13,521 nucleotides of DNA from Lysobacteraceae bacterium. Lineage in GTDB: Bacteria > Pseudomonadota > Gammaproteobacteria > Xanthomonadales > Xanthomonadaceae. Made by a program: the position numbers and the translations under genes. Positions 1 to 6,946 of the stretch are shown here, piece by piece. The notes beneath the pieces were generated by a model. The model ran no database searches. It was not told where the DNA came from and saw only the letters and a program-made list of their open reading frames with translations. Location of the stretch: NCBI GenBank assembly GCA_028293685.1, contig JAQGOI010000260.1, positions 1 to 13,521 on the forward strand, written 5' to 3'. Each line of letters opens with the position of its first letter. Position 1 is the first letter of the stretch.

Positions 1-1
1 G

Positions 2-196
2 TATGCCGGCATGCCGACCGTGATCCAGTGGCTGGCCGAAGTGCTGCCGCTGACGCATTTCCTGCGCATCATCCGCGGCGTGATGCTGCGCGGCGCCGAC
101 CTGCTGTCGCTATGGCCGGACGTGCTGGCGCTGGTGGTGTTCACCACGGTGATGATGACCACCGCGATCCTGCGCTTCCGCAAGCGGCTGGATTGA
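2..196 (+). CDS. ABC-2 type transporter permease, C-terminal end (partial)
   Basis: The reading frame is open from the window edge to a TGA at 194-196, so only the last 64 residues of a longer protein are present. The fragment holds a motif typical of the end of ABC-2 permeases, LPLTHFLRIIRGVMLRGADL. A hydrophobic segment follows (about LALVVFTTVMMTTAIL) and then a short basic tail, RFRKRLD. The LPLTHF...RG.ML pattern just before the last membrane helix is familiar from YhhJ/YbhR-like inner-membrane permeases that export drugs or polymers with a separate ATPase. The substrate cannot be read from this piece. An ATG lies at 11, but the frame runs upstream of it, so I do not treat it as the start. 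The gene converges on miaB across a REP-type repeat. Confidence 0.75.
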   Translation, partial: YAGMPTVIQWLAEVLPLTHFLRIIRGVMLRGADLLSLWPDVLALVVFTTVMMTTAILRFRKRLD

Positions 197-200
197 TTTG

Positions 201-278
201 CACTTTGTGGGAGCGACGTGAGTCGCGATCAATTTTGCATTGACAGAGTCATCGCGACTGACGTCGCTCCCACAAGTG
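201..278. repeat. REP-type (SMAG-like) inverted-repeat dimer
   Basis: Two near-identical arms face each other at 201-229 and 251-278. They differ by one inserted T and one G/C change, with a 21-nt loop between. Each arm starts with GTGG on its outer side (207-210 and, on the minus strand, 273-270). Each then folds on its own into a GCGAC/GTCGC mini-hairpin (213-217/222-226 and 254-258/263-267). A GTAG-like head followed by a stem-loop is the structure of REP elements in Xanthomonadaceae (SMAG elements of Stenotrophomonas), which are mobilised in trans by RAYT transposases. It lies between the convergent ABC-permease and miaB genes, 4 nt past one stop and 8 nt before the other, so it could also block read-through from both sides. 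Confidence 0.8.
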
Positions 279-286
279 CCAACCTG

Positions 287-1702
287 CTAGCCGACTTCGA
301 CCACCCGCCCACGCAAGGAATTCGGCATGGCCTCGGTGATGACGACATCGACGAACCGTCCGACCAGCCTTGCGTGCCCGGCAAAATTCACCGAACGCAT
401 GTTCTCGGACTTGCCCGTCAATTCGTTCGCGTCGCGCCTGGAGGGTCCCTCTACCAGGACGCGCTGCGTGCTGCCGACCATGGCGGCAGACAGCGTTGCG
501 GCATGTGCGGTGATGTGCGACTGCAGGCGTTGCAGGCGCGCCTGCTTGACCTCGACGGATGTGTTGTCGGCGAGGTCGGCAGCCGGCGTGCCGGGACGGC
601 GCGAGTACACGAAGGAGAACGACTGATCGAAGCCGATCGCCTCGATCAGCTGCATCGTTTTCTCGAAATCGGCGTCGGTTTCACCCGGAAACCCGACGAT
701 GAAGTCGGACGACACGGAGATGTCCGGCCGCACCGCGCGCAGCTTGCGGATCTTCTGCTTGAATTCGAGCGCCGTGTAGCCACGCTTCATCGCCGACAGA
801 ACGCGGTCCGAACCCGACTGGACAGGCAGGTGCAGGTAGTTGGCCAGCTGCGGCACGTCGCGATAGGCGTCGATGAGCGAATCGGAGAACTCCAGCGGAT
901 GCGAGGTCGTGAAGCGGATGCGACCGATGCCTTCGATCTGCGCGATGGCGCGGATGAGCAGCGCGAGATCGGCGACGTCCGCATCGGTGCCATCGATCGG
1001 CGTGATCGGTCCGCGGTAGGCGTTGACGTTCTGGCCGAGCAGGTTGACCTCGCGCACGCCCTGCGCGGCCAGTTGCGCCACTTCGACCAGCACATCCTCG
1101 AACGGCCGGCTGACTTCCTCGCCGCGTGTGTAGGGCACCACGCAGAACGAGCAGTACTTCGAGCAGCCTTCCATGATCGAGACGAAGGCGCTCGGGCCAT
1201 CGGCCCGCGGCTCGGGCAGGCGATCGAATTTTTCGATTTCCGGAAAACTGATGTCGACCTGCGGCCGGCCGGTTGCCCGTCGCGCCCGGATCAGTTCGGG
1301 CAGGCGATGGAGCGTCTGCGGTCCGAAGACCAGGTCGACATAGGGCGCGCGGTCCAGGATGGCTGCACCTTCCTGCGAGGCCACGCAGCCGCCGACCCCG
1401 ATCAAGACCGGACGGGCGCCATCCTTGAGCGCCTTCCAGCGGCCCAACTGGCTGAAGACCTTGTCCTGCGCCTTTTCGCGTATGGAACAGGTGTTGACCA
1501 GGATGACATCCGCCTCGTCGACGTTGGCCGTCAGGTCGAGGCCCTCGATGGCGGCCAGGACGTCGGCCATCCGGGCCGAGTCGTACTCGTTCATCTGGCA
1601 ACCGTGCGTCTTGATGAACAGCTTGCCGCGTGGCGCGGTAGCGACGGCGACAGCAGTGGGGGTTTCTGCGGCAGGGCCGGGTGGCAGTACTGGCGTGGTC
1701 AT
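287..1702 (-). CDS. miaB: tRNA-2-methylthio-N6-dimethylallyladenosine synthase
   Basis: MiaB is a radical-SAM methylthiotransferase that converts i6A37 to ms2i6A37 next to the anticodon of tRNAs reading UNN codons. The 471-residue protein has the full set of domains. The N-terminal domain carries the three cysteines of the auxiliary 4Fe-4S cluster: C35 in [13 protein letters not shown]72 in NTCSIREKA and C106 in GGCVAS. The radical-SAM core has the CxxxCxxC motif at C180/C184/C187 ([11 protein letters not shown]), followed by VVPYTRG. A TRAM-like RNA-binding domain occupies roughly the last 70 residues. The first ~25 residues are Pro/Ala-rich, outside the conserved fold. The ATG at 1702 has no clear Shine-Dalgarno sequence; a second, out-of-frame ATG sits 5 nt upstream. 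The gene diverges from the lytic transglycosylase gene and runs into the REP dimer. The long opposite-strand frame over it is a high-GC shadow. Confidence 0.97.
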   Translation of the reverse strand: MTTPVLPPGPAAETPTAVAVATAPRGKLFIKTHGCQMNEYDSARMADVLAAIEGLDLTANVDEADVILVNTCSIREKAQDKVFSQLGRWKALKDGARPVLIGVGGCVASQEGAAILDRAPYVDLVFGPQTLHRLPELIRARRATGRPQVDISFPEIEKFDRLPEPRADGPSAFVSIMEGCSKYCSFCVVPYTRGEEVSRPFEDVLVEVAQLAAQGVREVNLLGQNVNAYRGPITPIDGTDADVADLALLIRAIAQIEGIGRIRFTTSHPLEFSDSLIDAYRDVPQLANYLHLPVQSGSDRVLSAMKRGYTALEFKQKIRKLRAVRPDISVSSDFIVGFPGETDADFEKTMQLIEAIGFDQSFSFVYSRRPGTPAADLADNTSVEVKQARLQRLQSHITAHAATLSAAMVGSTQRVLVEGPSRRDANELTGKSENMRSVNFAGHARLVGRFVDVVITEAMPNSLRGRVVEVG

Positions 1703-1745
1703 GGCATGAACCGGGTGGGCGGTGGAGAGTCCGCGCCGGGCCGGC

Positions 1746-1776
1746 AGTGTACCGGGGTCGGAGACACCCTTTCCAA
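1746..1776 (-). promoter_or_regulatory. Candidate miaB promoter
   Basis: Read on the minus strand, TTGGAA (1776-1771) is followed 19 nt later by TACACT (1751-1746), about 44 nt upstream of the miaB ATG. The same TACACT hexamer is the best -10 candidate upstream of petA and of the FHA gene. The spacing is a little long and the -35 box is imperfect, so this is only a candidate. Confidence 0.3.
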
Positions 1777-1832
1777 GCCAGTGTGGTGACCGTGACGTTC
1801 ATACAGATCAAGCACTTGTCAAGGATCAACCC

Positions 1833-1846
1833 CGACGGTACCGTCG
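1833..1846. promoter_or_regulatory. 14-bp perfect palindrome upstream of lytic transglycosylase
   Basis: CGACGGTACCGTCG is a perfect palindrome ending 5 nt before the chosen ATG at 1852, where a ribosome-binding site would be expected. A TTGTCA (1816-1821) lies 17 nt before TACCGT (1839-1844), so a weak promoter would place the transcript start very near the ATG. It may be an operator, an RNA hairpin that masks the start, or chance. I see no Shine-Dalgarno sequence here. Confidence 0.3.
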
Positions 1847-1851
1847 CCGTC

Positions 1852-2730
1852 ATGAAAGGGGGCCGCTTCGCCATCGCGTTACTTTGTCTGCTCGCAGCCG
1901 CTCCCGCCGTGGCCGGCACCGTCTATCGCTGTGACGGCAGCAACGGCCGCAGCTACTCGAGCAAGCGGGTGCCCGGCGCGAGCTGTTTGCCCATCAGCAC
2001 CTTCAAGGCACCTGCGTACCACTCGCCCGCGACGCCGGCGCAGATGCCTTCGCAGGGATCGGGCAGCGTCACGGCAGCGGCCAGCGCGACGAGCAGCTTT
2101 GGCGCCACCCCGGCAACGGCCCCGAGGCAGCCACGGTTCCTGCGGATGGGCTCGTCGACCACGTTCTCGTACCTGGACGCGCGCGGCGTCCGCAATTTCA
2201 GCAACCGCAGGCCTGCTGGCGTCGCCAACGTGACGGTTTCTCGCGTCCAATTTCCGATCTTCGAGATGGAAACCTGCTACGCCTGTGCCGCTTCGCCGCA
2301 GGTCAATTTCTCCAGCATCCGCCTCAATACGGACGCCTATCGCAGCGAGATCGCCAGCGCGTCGCACGACTACGGCGTCGATGAAGCGATCGTGCGGGCG
2401 ATCATCCATGCCGAGTCGGCGTTCCGGCCCAACGCGCTGTCGCGCGTCGGTGCCCAGGGGCTGATGCAGCTGATGCCGGCCACCGCGCGCCGCTTCGGCG
2501 TCGGCAATTCGTTCGACGCGGGGCAGAACATCCGCGGCGGCGTCCAATACCTGGCGTTCCTGCTCAAGCGCTTCAATGGCGACCTTGCGCTCGCCGCGGC
2601 GGGTTACAACGCCGGCGAGGGCGCTGTCGACAAGTATCGGGGCGTGCCGCCGTACAGCGAAACCCAACGCTATGTCCAGCGCGTGGGCTTGCTGGCGCAA
2701 CGCTACCGTGGCAGCTACGCCGCTCGTTGA
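1852..2730 (+). CDS. Secreted SLT-family lytic transglycosylase with DUF4124-like N-terminus
   Basis: Probably a periplasmic peptidoglycan lyase that cleaves the MurNAc-GlcNAc bond to form 1,6-anhydro-MurNAc. I chose the ATG at 1852 (292 residues) because it opens with a signal peptide, MKGGRFAIALLCLLAAAPAVAG; the frame continues upstream without signal-like sequence. After the signal come a DUF4124-like stretch (VYRCDGSNGRSYSSKRVPG, about 24-42), a Ser/Ala/Pro-rich linker (about 50-95), and a second DUF4124-like unit (YLDARGVRNFSNRRP, 107-121). The SLT domain spans about 170-280. Its catalytic glutamate is E188 in HAESAF, followed by GAQGLMQLMPATARRFG (200-216) and GYNAGEGAV (251-259). A CYAC pair at 142-145 may form a disulfide. 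The gene stands alone: it diverges from miaB and is followed by petA with its own promoter. The family call is firm; the cellular role is not known. Confidence 0.92.
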   Translation: MKGGRFAIALLCLLAAAPAVAGTVYRCDGSNGRSYSSKRVPGASCLPISTFKAPAYHSPATPAQMPSQGSGSVTAAASATSSFGATPATAPRQPRFLRMGSSTTFSYLDARGVRNFSNRRPAGVANVTVSRVQFPIFEMETCYACAASPQVNFSSIRLNTDAYRSEIASASHDYGVDEAIVRAIIHAESAFRPNALSRVGAQGLMQLMPATARRFGVGNSFDAGQNIRGGVQYLAFLLKRFNGDLALAAAGYNAGEGAVDKYRGVPPYSETQRYVQRVGLLAQRYRGSYAAR

Positions 2731-2770
2731 GGCAGCACCCGCCGAAACCCAGCTTCGACGCGTGGAAACG

Positions 2771-2800
2771 TTGTCGGTCGATTCAGCCTTCCGTTACACT
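2771..2800 (+). promoter_or_regulatory. Candidate petABC promoter
   Basis: TTGTCG (2771-2776) and TACACT (2795-2800) are separated by 18 nt and lie about 80 nt upstream of petA. Each box matches the sigma70 consensus at four of six positions. The implied leader contains a short GC hairpin at 2824-2839 and ends in a good ribosome-binding site, GGAG at 2870-2873, 6 nt before the petA ATG. Confidence 0.5.
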
Positions 2801-2823
2801 TCCCCGTCTTTGCGGCGACGTCG

Positions 2824-2839
2824 CCCGCGCCAGCGCGGG
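2824..2839 (+). other. GC hairpin in petA leader
   Basis: CCCGCG (2824-2829) pairs with CGCGGG (2834-2839) around a CCAG loop. It lies in the presumed 5' leader of petABC, about 40 nt before the start codon. No T-tract follows, so it is not a terminator of the preceding gene. It may stabilise the leader; nothing more can be said. Confidence 0.4.
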
Positions 2840-2879
2840 TCGTCAGCCAGCTGACTATTGAATCTTTGCGGAGTGCCGG

Positions 2880-3527
2880 ATGGGCAATGATGCGGTCGAA
2901 GAGCGCCTGGAGGATCAACCGGCCAGCCTGGGGCGGCGCCGGTTCCTGACGGCGACCACCGCGGTGGTGGGGGCGGTGGGGGTCGGTTTCGTCGCCGTTC
3001 CGTTCATCAAGTCCTGGAATCCCAGCGCGCGCGCCAAGCTCGCCGGTGCGCCGATCACCGCCGATATCAGTGCGCTGGAAGCCGGGACGCGCATGGTCCT
3101 GGAATGGCGCGGGCAGCCGATCTGGATCGTCAAGCGCACCAAGCAGATGCTCGACCTGCTGCCGACACTCGATCCGCGCCTGCGCGATCCCAAGTCGGAC
3201 AATGCCGACCAGCAGCCGGCGTACGTACTGAAAGGCGATTTCCATTACCGGTCGATCAAGCCGGAGATCTCCGTGCTGGTCGGCATCTGCACGCATCTTG
3301 GTTGCGCGCCCGAAATGGTCGCCGAGATCAGGCCGGAACCGTTCGACCCCAACTGGAAGGGCGGTTACTTCTGTCCCTGCCACAAGTCGCGCTACGACAT
3401 GTCCGGTCGCGTGTTCGATGGCGTACCGGCGCCGTTCAACCTGCTCGTGCCGCCGCATCACTACGAGAGCGATACCTCGATCGTGATCGGCGTGGATCCC
3501 GGTTCTTCCAGCACGGGAGCGGTGTAA
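2880..3527 (+). CDS. petA: Ubiquinol-cytochrome c reductase Rieske iron-sulfur subunit
   Basis: This is the 2Fe-2S subunit of the cytochrome bc1 complex (complex III), which takes the first electron from ubiquinol at the Qo site and passes it to cytochrome c1 on the periplasmic side. The 215-residue protein has a twin-arginine signal-anchor (RRRFLT at 19-24), a membrane helix at about 25-44, and a flexible hinge. The Rieske domain carries CTHLGC (137-142) and CPCHKS (165-170). Cluster ligands are C137, H139, C165 and H168; C142 and C167 form the usual disulfide. The start has GGAG 6 nt upstream. The stop lies 3 nt before petB, so the genes are co-transcribed. Nothing looks unusual for a proteobacterial PetA. 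Confidence 0.97.
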   Translation: MGNDAVEERLEDQPASLGRRRFLTATTAVVGAVGVGFVAVPFIKSWNPSARAKLAGAPITADISALEAGTRMVLEWRGQPIWIVKRTKQMLDLLPTLDPRLRDPKSDNADQQPAYVLKGDFHYRSIKPEISVLVGICTHLGCAPEMVAEIRPEPFDPNWKGGYFCPCHKSRYDMSGRVFDGVPAPFNLLVPPHHYESDTSIVIGVDPGSSSTGAV

Positions 3528-3530
3528 GCC

Positions 3531-4802
3531 ATGGCGAATGTGATCACCCGTACCGCCGGCAACGTTGTCAACTGGGTCAACGAGCGCACTCCCGGCATGA
3601 TGCCGGTGTACCGCAAGCACATGAGCGAGTACTACGCGCCGAAGAACTTCAACATCTGGTATTACTTCGGCTCACTCGCCCTGCTGGTGCTGGTCAACCA
3701 GATCGTCACCGGTATTTTCCTGACGATGCATTTCAAGCCGGCCGCGGACCAGGCGTTCGCGTCGGTCGAATACATCATGCGCGACGTCGAGTGGGGCTGG
3801 CTGATCCGCTACATGCACACGACGGGCGCGTCGCTGTTCTTCATCGTCGTCTACTTGCACATGTTCCGCGGGCTGCTCTACGGCAGCTACCAGAAGCCGC
3901 GCGAACTGGTGTGGCTGCTCGGCATGGTCATCTACCTCGTGCTGATGGCCGAAGCCTTCATGGGCTATGTGTTGCCGTGGGGCCAGATGTCGTTCTGGGG
4001 GGCGAAGGTGATCATTTCGCTGTTCGGCGCGATCCCGGTCATCGGCCAGGGACTGACCGAGTGGATCATGGGCGATTACCTGCCCGCGGATGCGACCCTG
4101 GGCCGCTTCTTTGCGCTGCACGTAATCGCGTTGCCGCTGGTGCTGCTGTTGCTTGTCGTGCTGCACCTTGGCGCGCTGCACGAAGTCGGCTCCAACAATC
4201 CCGATGGCGTCGACATCAAGAAAGGTCCGAAGGGCAACCGCTGGTCGCCAACGGCGCCCACCGATTCGATTCCCTTCCACCCGTACTACACCGTCAAGGA
4301 TCTGGTCGGCGTCGGCTTCTTCCTGATCCTCGCGGCCTTCATCATCTTCTTCGCCCCGACGTTTGGCGGCGTGTTCCTGGAGCCCGACAACTTCACCGCG
4401 GCCAACCGCCTGGTGACGCCGGAGCACATCAAGCCGGTCTGGTACTTCACTCCGTACTACGCGATGTTGCGGGTGGTGCCGTCGTTCTTCGCGATCAAGC
4501 TGTGGGGCGTGCTGGTGATGTTCGGCGCGATCGTGGTGCTGTTCCTGGTGCCATGGCTGGACAAGAGCCCGGTCAAGTCCTATCGCTACCGCGGCAAGCT
4601 GTCATGGGCGATGCTGGCAATGCTGGCGGTGTGCTTCCTGTGGCTGGGCAAGATCGGTTCGGGTCCGGGCACGGCTCCGTCCGAAGTGATCATCGGGCGG
4701 ATCTTGACCTTCCTCTACTTCGCGTTCTTCATCACCATGCCGCTGTGGACCAGGCTCGACAGGACCAAGCCTGTGCCGGAACGAGTGACGACACATGACT
4801 AA
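3531..4802 (+). CDS. petB: Ubiquinol-cytochrome c reductase cytochrome b
   Basis: This is the membrane core of complex III, carrying hemes bL and bH and the Qo and Qi quinone sites. At 423 residues it is a full-length cytochrome b, with both the N-terminal four-helix part and the C-terminal part in one chain. Heme ligand pairs are H96/H110 in helix B and H197/H212 in helix D; the second pair has 14 residues between, one more than in alphaproteobacterial and mitochondrial proteins. The Qo-site motif is PVWY (302-305) instead of PEWY. PVWY is a known variant in beta- and gammaproteobacteria, so I read it as lineage-specific. Several hydrophobic helices can be seen, the last at about 388-405. 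The start is 3 nt after petA, and the 3' end overlaps petC by 8 nt. Confidence 0.97.
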   Translation: MANVITRTAGNVVNWVNERTPGMMPVYRKHMSEYYAPKNFNIWYYFGSLALLVLVNQIVTGIFLTMHFKPAADQAFASVEYIMRDVEWGWLIRYMHTTGASLFFIVVYLHMFRGLLYGSYQKPRELVWLLGMVIYLVLMAEAFMGYVLPWGQMSFWGAKVIISLFGAIPVIGQGLTEWIMGDYLPADATLGRFFALHVIALPLVLLLLVVLHLGALHEVGSNNPDGVDIKKGPKGNRWSPTAPTDSIPFHPYYTVKDLVGVGFFLILAAFIIFFAPTFGGVFLEPDNFTAANRLVTPEHIKPVWYFTPYYAMLRVVPSFFAIKLWGVLVMFGAIVVLFLVPWLDKSPVKSYRYRGKLSWAMLAMLAVCFLWLGKIGSGPGTAPSEVIIGRILTFLYFAFFITMPLWTRLDRTKPVPERVTTHD

Positions 4803-5559
4803 GCTCGCAATGCACAAACGCTTGTCCGTGTTGTTCGCGGGTGTCCTGGTCGCGGGCGCGTTGTACGCGGCGCCGGTTTTCGCTGCGGAGGAGGGTGCCG
4901 ACCTTCCGCATGCCGGTACCGACCTGACGGATCGCGCCTCCATGCAACGCGGCGCGGCGTTGTTCATGAATTATTGCTCGGGCTGCCATTCGCTCCAGTA
5001 CCTGCGTTACTCGCGCATGGCCGAGGACCTCGGACTGACCGAGGACGATGTCCAGAACAACCTGAACTTCACCGGCGCCAAGTTCGGCGAGCAGGTCCAT
5101 GTCGCGTTGCGCGACGACCAGGGCAAGCAGTTCTTCGGAAAGATGCCGCCGGACCTGAGCGTCATCGCCCGCGTTCGCGGCAGCGACTGGATCTACAACT
5201 ATCTGAAGTCGTTCTATGTCGACGAATCGCGCCCGGTCGGCTGGAACAACACGGTCTTCCCCAACGCGTCGATGCCCAACCCGCTGTGGCAGTTGCAGGG
5301 CGTGCAATATGCCCAGCTCGGCAAGGCCGACGCCAGCGGCGACCGCGCGGTCGAAAAGCTGTTGCTGCCACAGCCCGGCGAGCAGACGGCGGCGCAGTTC
5401 GACCAGACCGCGCGCGACATCACCACTTTTCTCGAGTACGCAGGTGAACCGGCTGCCATCCAGCGCCAGAGCCTTGGTGTCTGGGTCATCCTGTTCCTGG
5501 CGTTCTTCACGTTTCTCGCCTGGTTGTTGAAGATGGAGTACTGGCGCGACGTGCACTGA
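4795..5559 (+). CDS. petC: Ubiquinol-cytochrome c reductase cytochrome c1
   Basis: This is the c-type heme subunit of complex III, which accepts electrons from the Rieske protein and hands them to soluble or membrane cytochrome c. The 254-residue protein has a Sec signal peptide (about 1-30, ending APVFA). The heme c attachment motif is CSGCH (61-65), and M160 in NASMPNPL is the likely axial methionine. A C-terminal membrane anchor spans about 227-246, followed by KMEYWRDVH. The ATG at 4795 overlaps the end of petB by 8 nt, suggesting translational coupling; an in-frame ATG at 4810 would shorten the signal peptide by five residues and is a possible alternative. It is the last pet gene, and two hairpins follow its stop. 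Confidence 0.96.
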   Translation: MTKLAMHKRLSVLFAGVLVAGALYAAPVFAAEEGADLPHAGTDLTDRASMQRGAALFMNYCSGCHSLQYLRYSRMAEDLGLTEDDVQNNLNFTGAKFGEQVHVALRDDQGKQFFGKMPPDLSVIARVRGSDWIYNYLKSFYVDESRPVGWNNTVFPNASMPNPLWQLQGVQYAQLGKADASGDRAVEKLLLPQPGEQTAAQFDQTARDITTFLEYAGEPAAIQRQSLGVWVILFLAFFTFLAWLLKMEYWRDVH

Positions 5560-5571
5560 GCGGGCTTCGCA

Positions 5572-5625
5572 ATCCGTGCGCTTCGCACGGATGTGGAGAG
5601 GGTCATCGATATCCGATCCTCTCCA
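5572..5625 (+). other. Tandem hairpins between petC and sspA
   Basis: A perfect 9-bp stem with a 3-nt loop (ATCCGTGCG 5572-5580, CGCACGGAT 5584-5592) starts 12 nt after the petC stop. One nucleotide later a second 8-bp stem (5594-5601/5618-5625) closes around an inner ATCG/CGAT stem (5605-5608/5614-5617). Neither is followed by a T-tract, so this is not a standard intrinsic terminator. It may protect the petABC mRNA 3' end or separate pet from ssp expression. Confidence 0.6.
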
Positions 5626-5721
5626 TGTGTGGAGACCGCGCCCGGGAAAACCGTGGCGACCGTCTGCAAGGGGCAGCCGGCGTCGATGCGATTGGCGGAT
5701 TTCCAGTCGCCGGAGAAGCCG

Positions 5722-6360
5722 ATGATGGCGACGAGCCCGCGCATGCGTAACGCACTGACCCTGTTTTCGTCTGTCGACGATGTGCTGTGTCATCGGGTCC
5801 GGCTGGTCCTGGCCGCCAAGGGCGTGACGTACGATTTGATCCCGGTCGATCCGCAGAGTCCGCCGGAAGACCTGATCGACCTCAATCCCTACCACTCGGT
5901 TCCGACCCTGGTCGAACGCGAGCTGGTGTTGTACGCGGCATCGGTCGTCAGCGAATATCTCGACGAGCGGTATCCGCATCCGCCGCTCATGCCGGTCGAT
6001 CCACTGTCGCGCGCACGCCTGCGCCTGGCCATGCTGCGGATCGAGCACGACTGGGTGCCTCAGGTGCAGGCGATCCAGCTGGGCAACAAGCAGCAGGCCG
6101 AGGCCGGGCGCAAGCGCCTGAAGGAGCTGCTGACCGCCGCCGTTCCGCTGTTCAAGGCCAGCAAGTTCTTTCTCAATCCGGAAATGAGCCTGGCCGATTG
6201 CGCGATGGCGCCGATCATCTGGCGCCTGGATGCTCTGGATGTCGGCCTGCCGAAAGACGGCAAGTCGATCGAGGACTACGGCAACCGGATTTTCCGCAAT
6301 CCTGGATTCGCTCGCAGCCTCACACCGCAGGAGAAAAACCTGCGTCCGATGCCGGCGTGA
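5722..6360 (+). CDS. sspA: Stringent starvation protein A
   Basis: SspA has a glutathione-S-transferase fold but binds RNA polymerase instead of acting as a GST; in enterobacteria it affects stationary-phase and acid-stress transcription. The ATG at 5722 gives 212 residues, the same length as E. coli SspA, and has GGAG (5712-5715) 6 nt upstream. A GTG at 5593 would add 43 residues with no family support. The N-terminal thioredoxin-like domain (about 10-88) contains NPYHSVPTLV (55-64) and DERYPHPPLMPVDP (81-94). The PHP at 85-87 corresponds to the surface pocket needed for SspA function in E. coli. A helical C-terminal domain follows (about 95-205). sspB follows after 28 nt. This pairing behind petABC is familiar in beta- and gammaproteobacteria. 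Confidence 0.95.
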   Translation: MMATSPRMRNALTLFSSVDDVLCHRVRLVLAAKGVTYDLIPVDPQSPPEDLIDLNPYHSVPTLVERELVLYAASVVSEYLDERYPHPPLMPVDPLSRARLRLAMLRIEHDWVPQVQAIQLGNKQQAEAGRKRLKELLTAAVPLFKASKFFLNPEMSLADCAMAPIIWRLDALDVGLPKDGKSIEDYGNRIFRNPGFARSLTPQEKNLRPMPA

Positions 6361-6388
6361 TTCTTTACGCGAGGACGCACGCGACCGC

Positions 6389-6823
6389 ATGACCGAAGAC
6401 GCCACGCCAATGACCAGCCATCGCCCGTATCTGTTGCGGGCGCTGTATGAGTGGATTTCGGACAACGACATGACGCCGCACCTGCTGGTCGACGCCGGTC
6501 AGCCCGGCGTCCAGGTGCCATCGCACACGATCAAGGATGGCAAGGTCGTGCTCAACATCGCGGCGCGCGCGGTCTCGACGCTCGAGCTTGGCAACGACGC
6601 CGTCCGCTTCACTGCCCGGTTCGGGGGTGTCAGCCATCCGGTCCATGTGCCGGTCGCTGCTGTCCTGGCCATTTACGCCCGTGAAACGGGGCAGGGCATG
6701 GCTCTGCCCGAAGACAGCAGTGCCAGCACCGCCGATGGCGACCCGCCAACGCCTCCTTCCGATCCGGGTGGCAGCGAACCGGCGCCACCAAAACGCGGCG
6801 GCCACCTGCGCATCGTCAAATAG
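6389..6823 (+). CDS. sspB: ClpXP protease specificity-enhancing factor SspB
   Basis: SspB is an adaptor that binds SsrA-tagged peptides from stalled ribosomes and tethers them to ClpX for degradation. From the ATG at 6389 the protein has 144 residues. The substrate-binding domain (about 9-110) starts with RPYLLRALYEWISDNDMTPH and contains the IAARAVSTLELGND strand region. It is followed by a Pro/Ser/Asp-rich linker (about 112-135) and a C-terminal HLRIVK that matches the ClpX-binding tail (LRVVK in E. coli). The start is uncertain: a second in-frame ATG at 6410 (MTSHRPYLL) would give 137 residues, and neither start has an ideal ribosome-binding site. The gene is co-directional with sspA, 28 nt downstream. 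Confidence 0.94.
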   Translation: MTEDATPMTSHRPYLLRALYEWISDNDMTPHLLVDAGQPGVQVPSHTIKDGKVVLNIAARAVSTLELGNDAVRFTARFGGVSHPVHVPVAAVLAIYARETGQGMALPEDSSASTADGDPPTPPSDPGGSEPAPPKRGGHLRIVK

Positions 6824-6946
6824 GCAGGTTTGATCGGCGTGCTGGGATCGCGCCGCGGGGACCGCAGAACTCATAGCCCCCAAATGCACTGGCCATCGGC
6901 TGCCGACGCGTGGACGTTTCTCGTGGAGGGCTGTCCTCAGGCGTGG

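Noticed and set aside
218..1789. Long plus-strand open frame (523 codons) opposite miaB
   Set aside because: It covers the REP arm and the whole of miaB in antisense, is very rich in Arg/Asp/His/Gln, and has no recognisable domain. This is the usual shadow of a high-GC gene on the other strand.
5572..5625. Intrinsic terminator after petC
   Set aside because: The stems are good, but no T-tract follows on the plus strand, and the opposite strand has no gene ending here. Kept only as unexplained hairpins.
5593..5721. N-terminal extension of SspA from GTG 5593
   Set aside because: It would begin inside the second hairpin, adds 43 residues without family support, and the ATG at 5722 has a well-placed GGAG and gives the normal 212 residues.
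4732..6471. Long minus-strand open frame (579 codons) across petC, the spacer, sspA and sspB
   Set aside because: It runs antisense through three well-supported genes and an intergenic hairpin region, has shadow-like composition and no domain.
6824..6946. 6S RNA, tmRNA or another housekeeping RNA in the sspB spacer
   Set aside because: A GGGGGCTATGAG-like patch on the minus strand drew attention, but I could not match a known RNA's conserved parts or fold, so no RNA gene is called.
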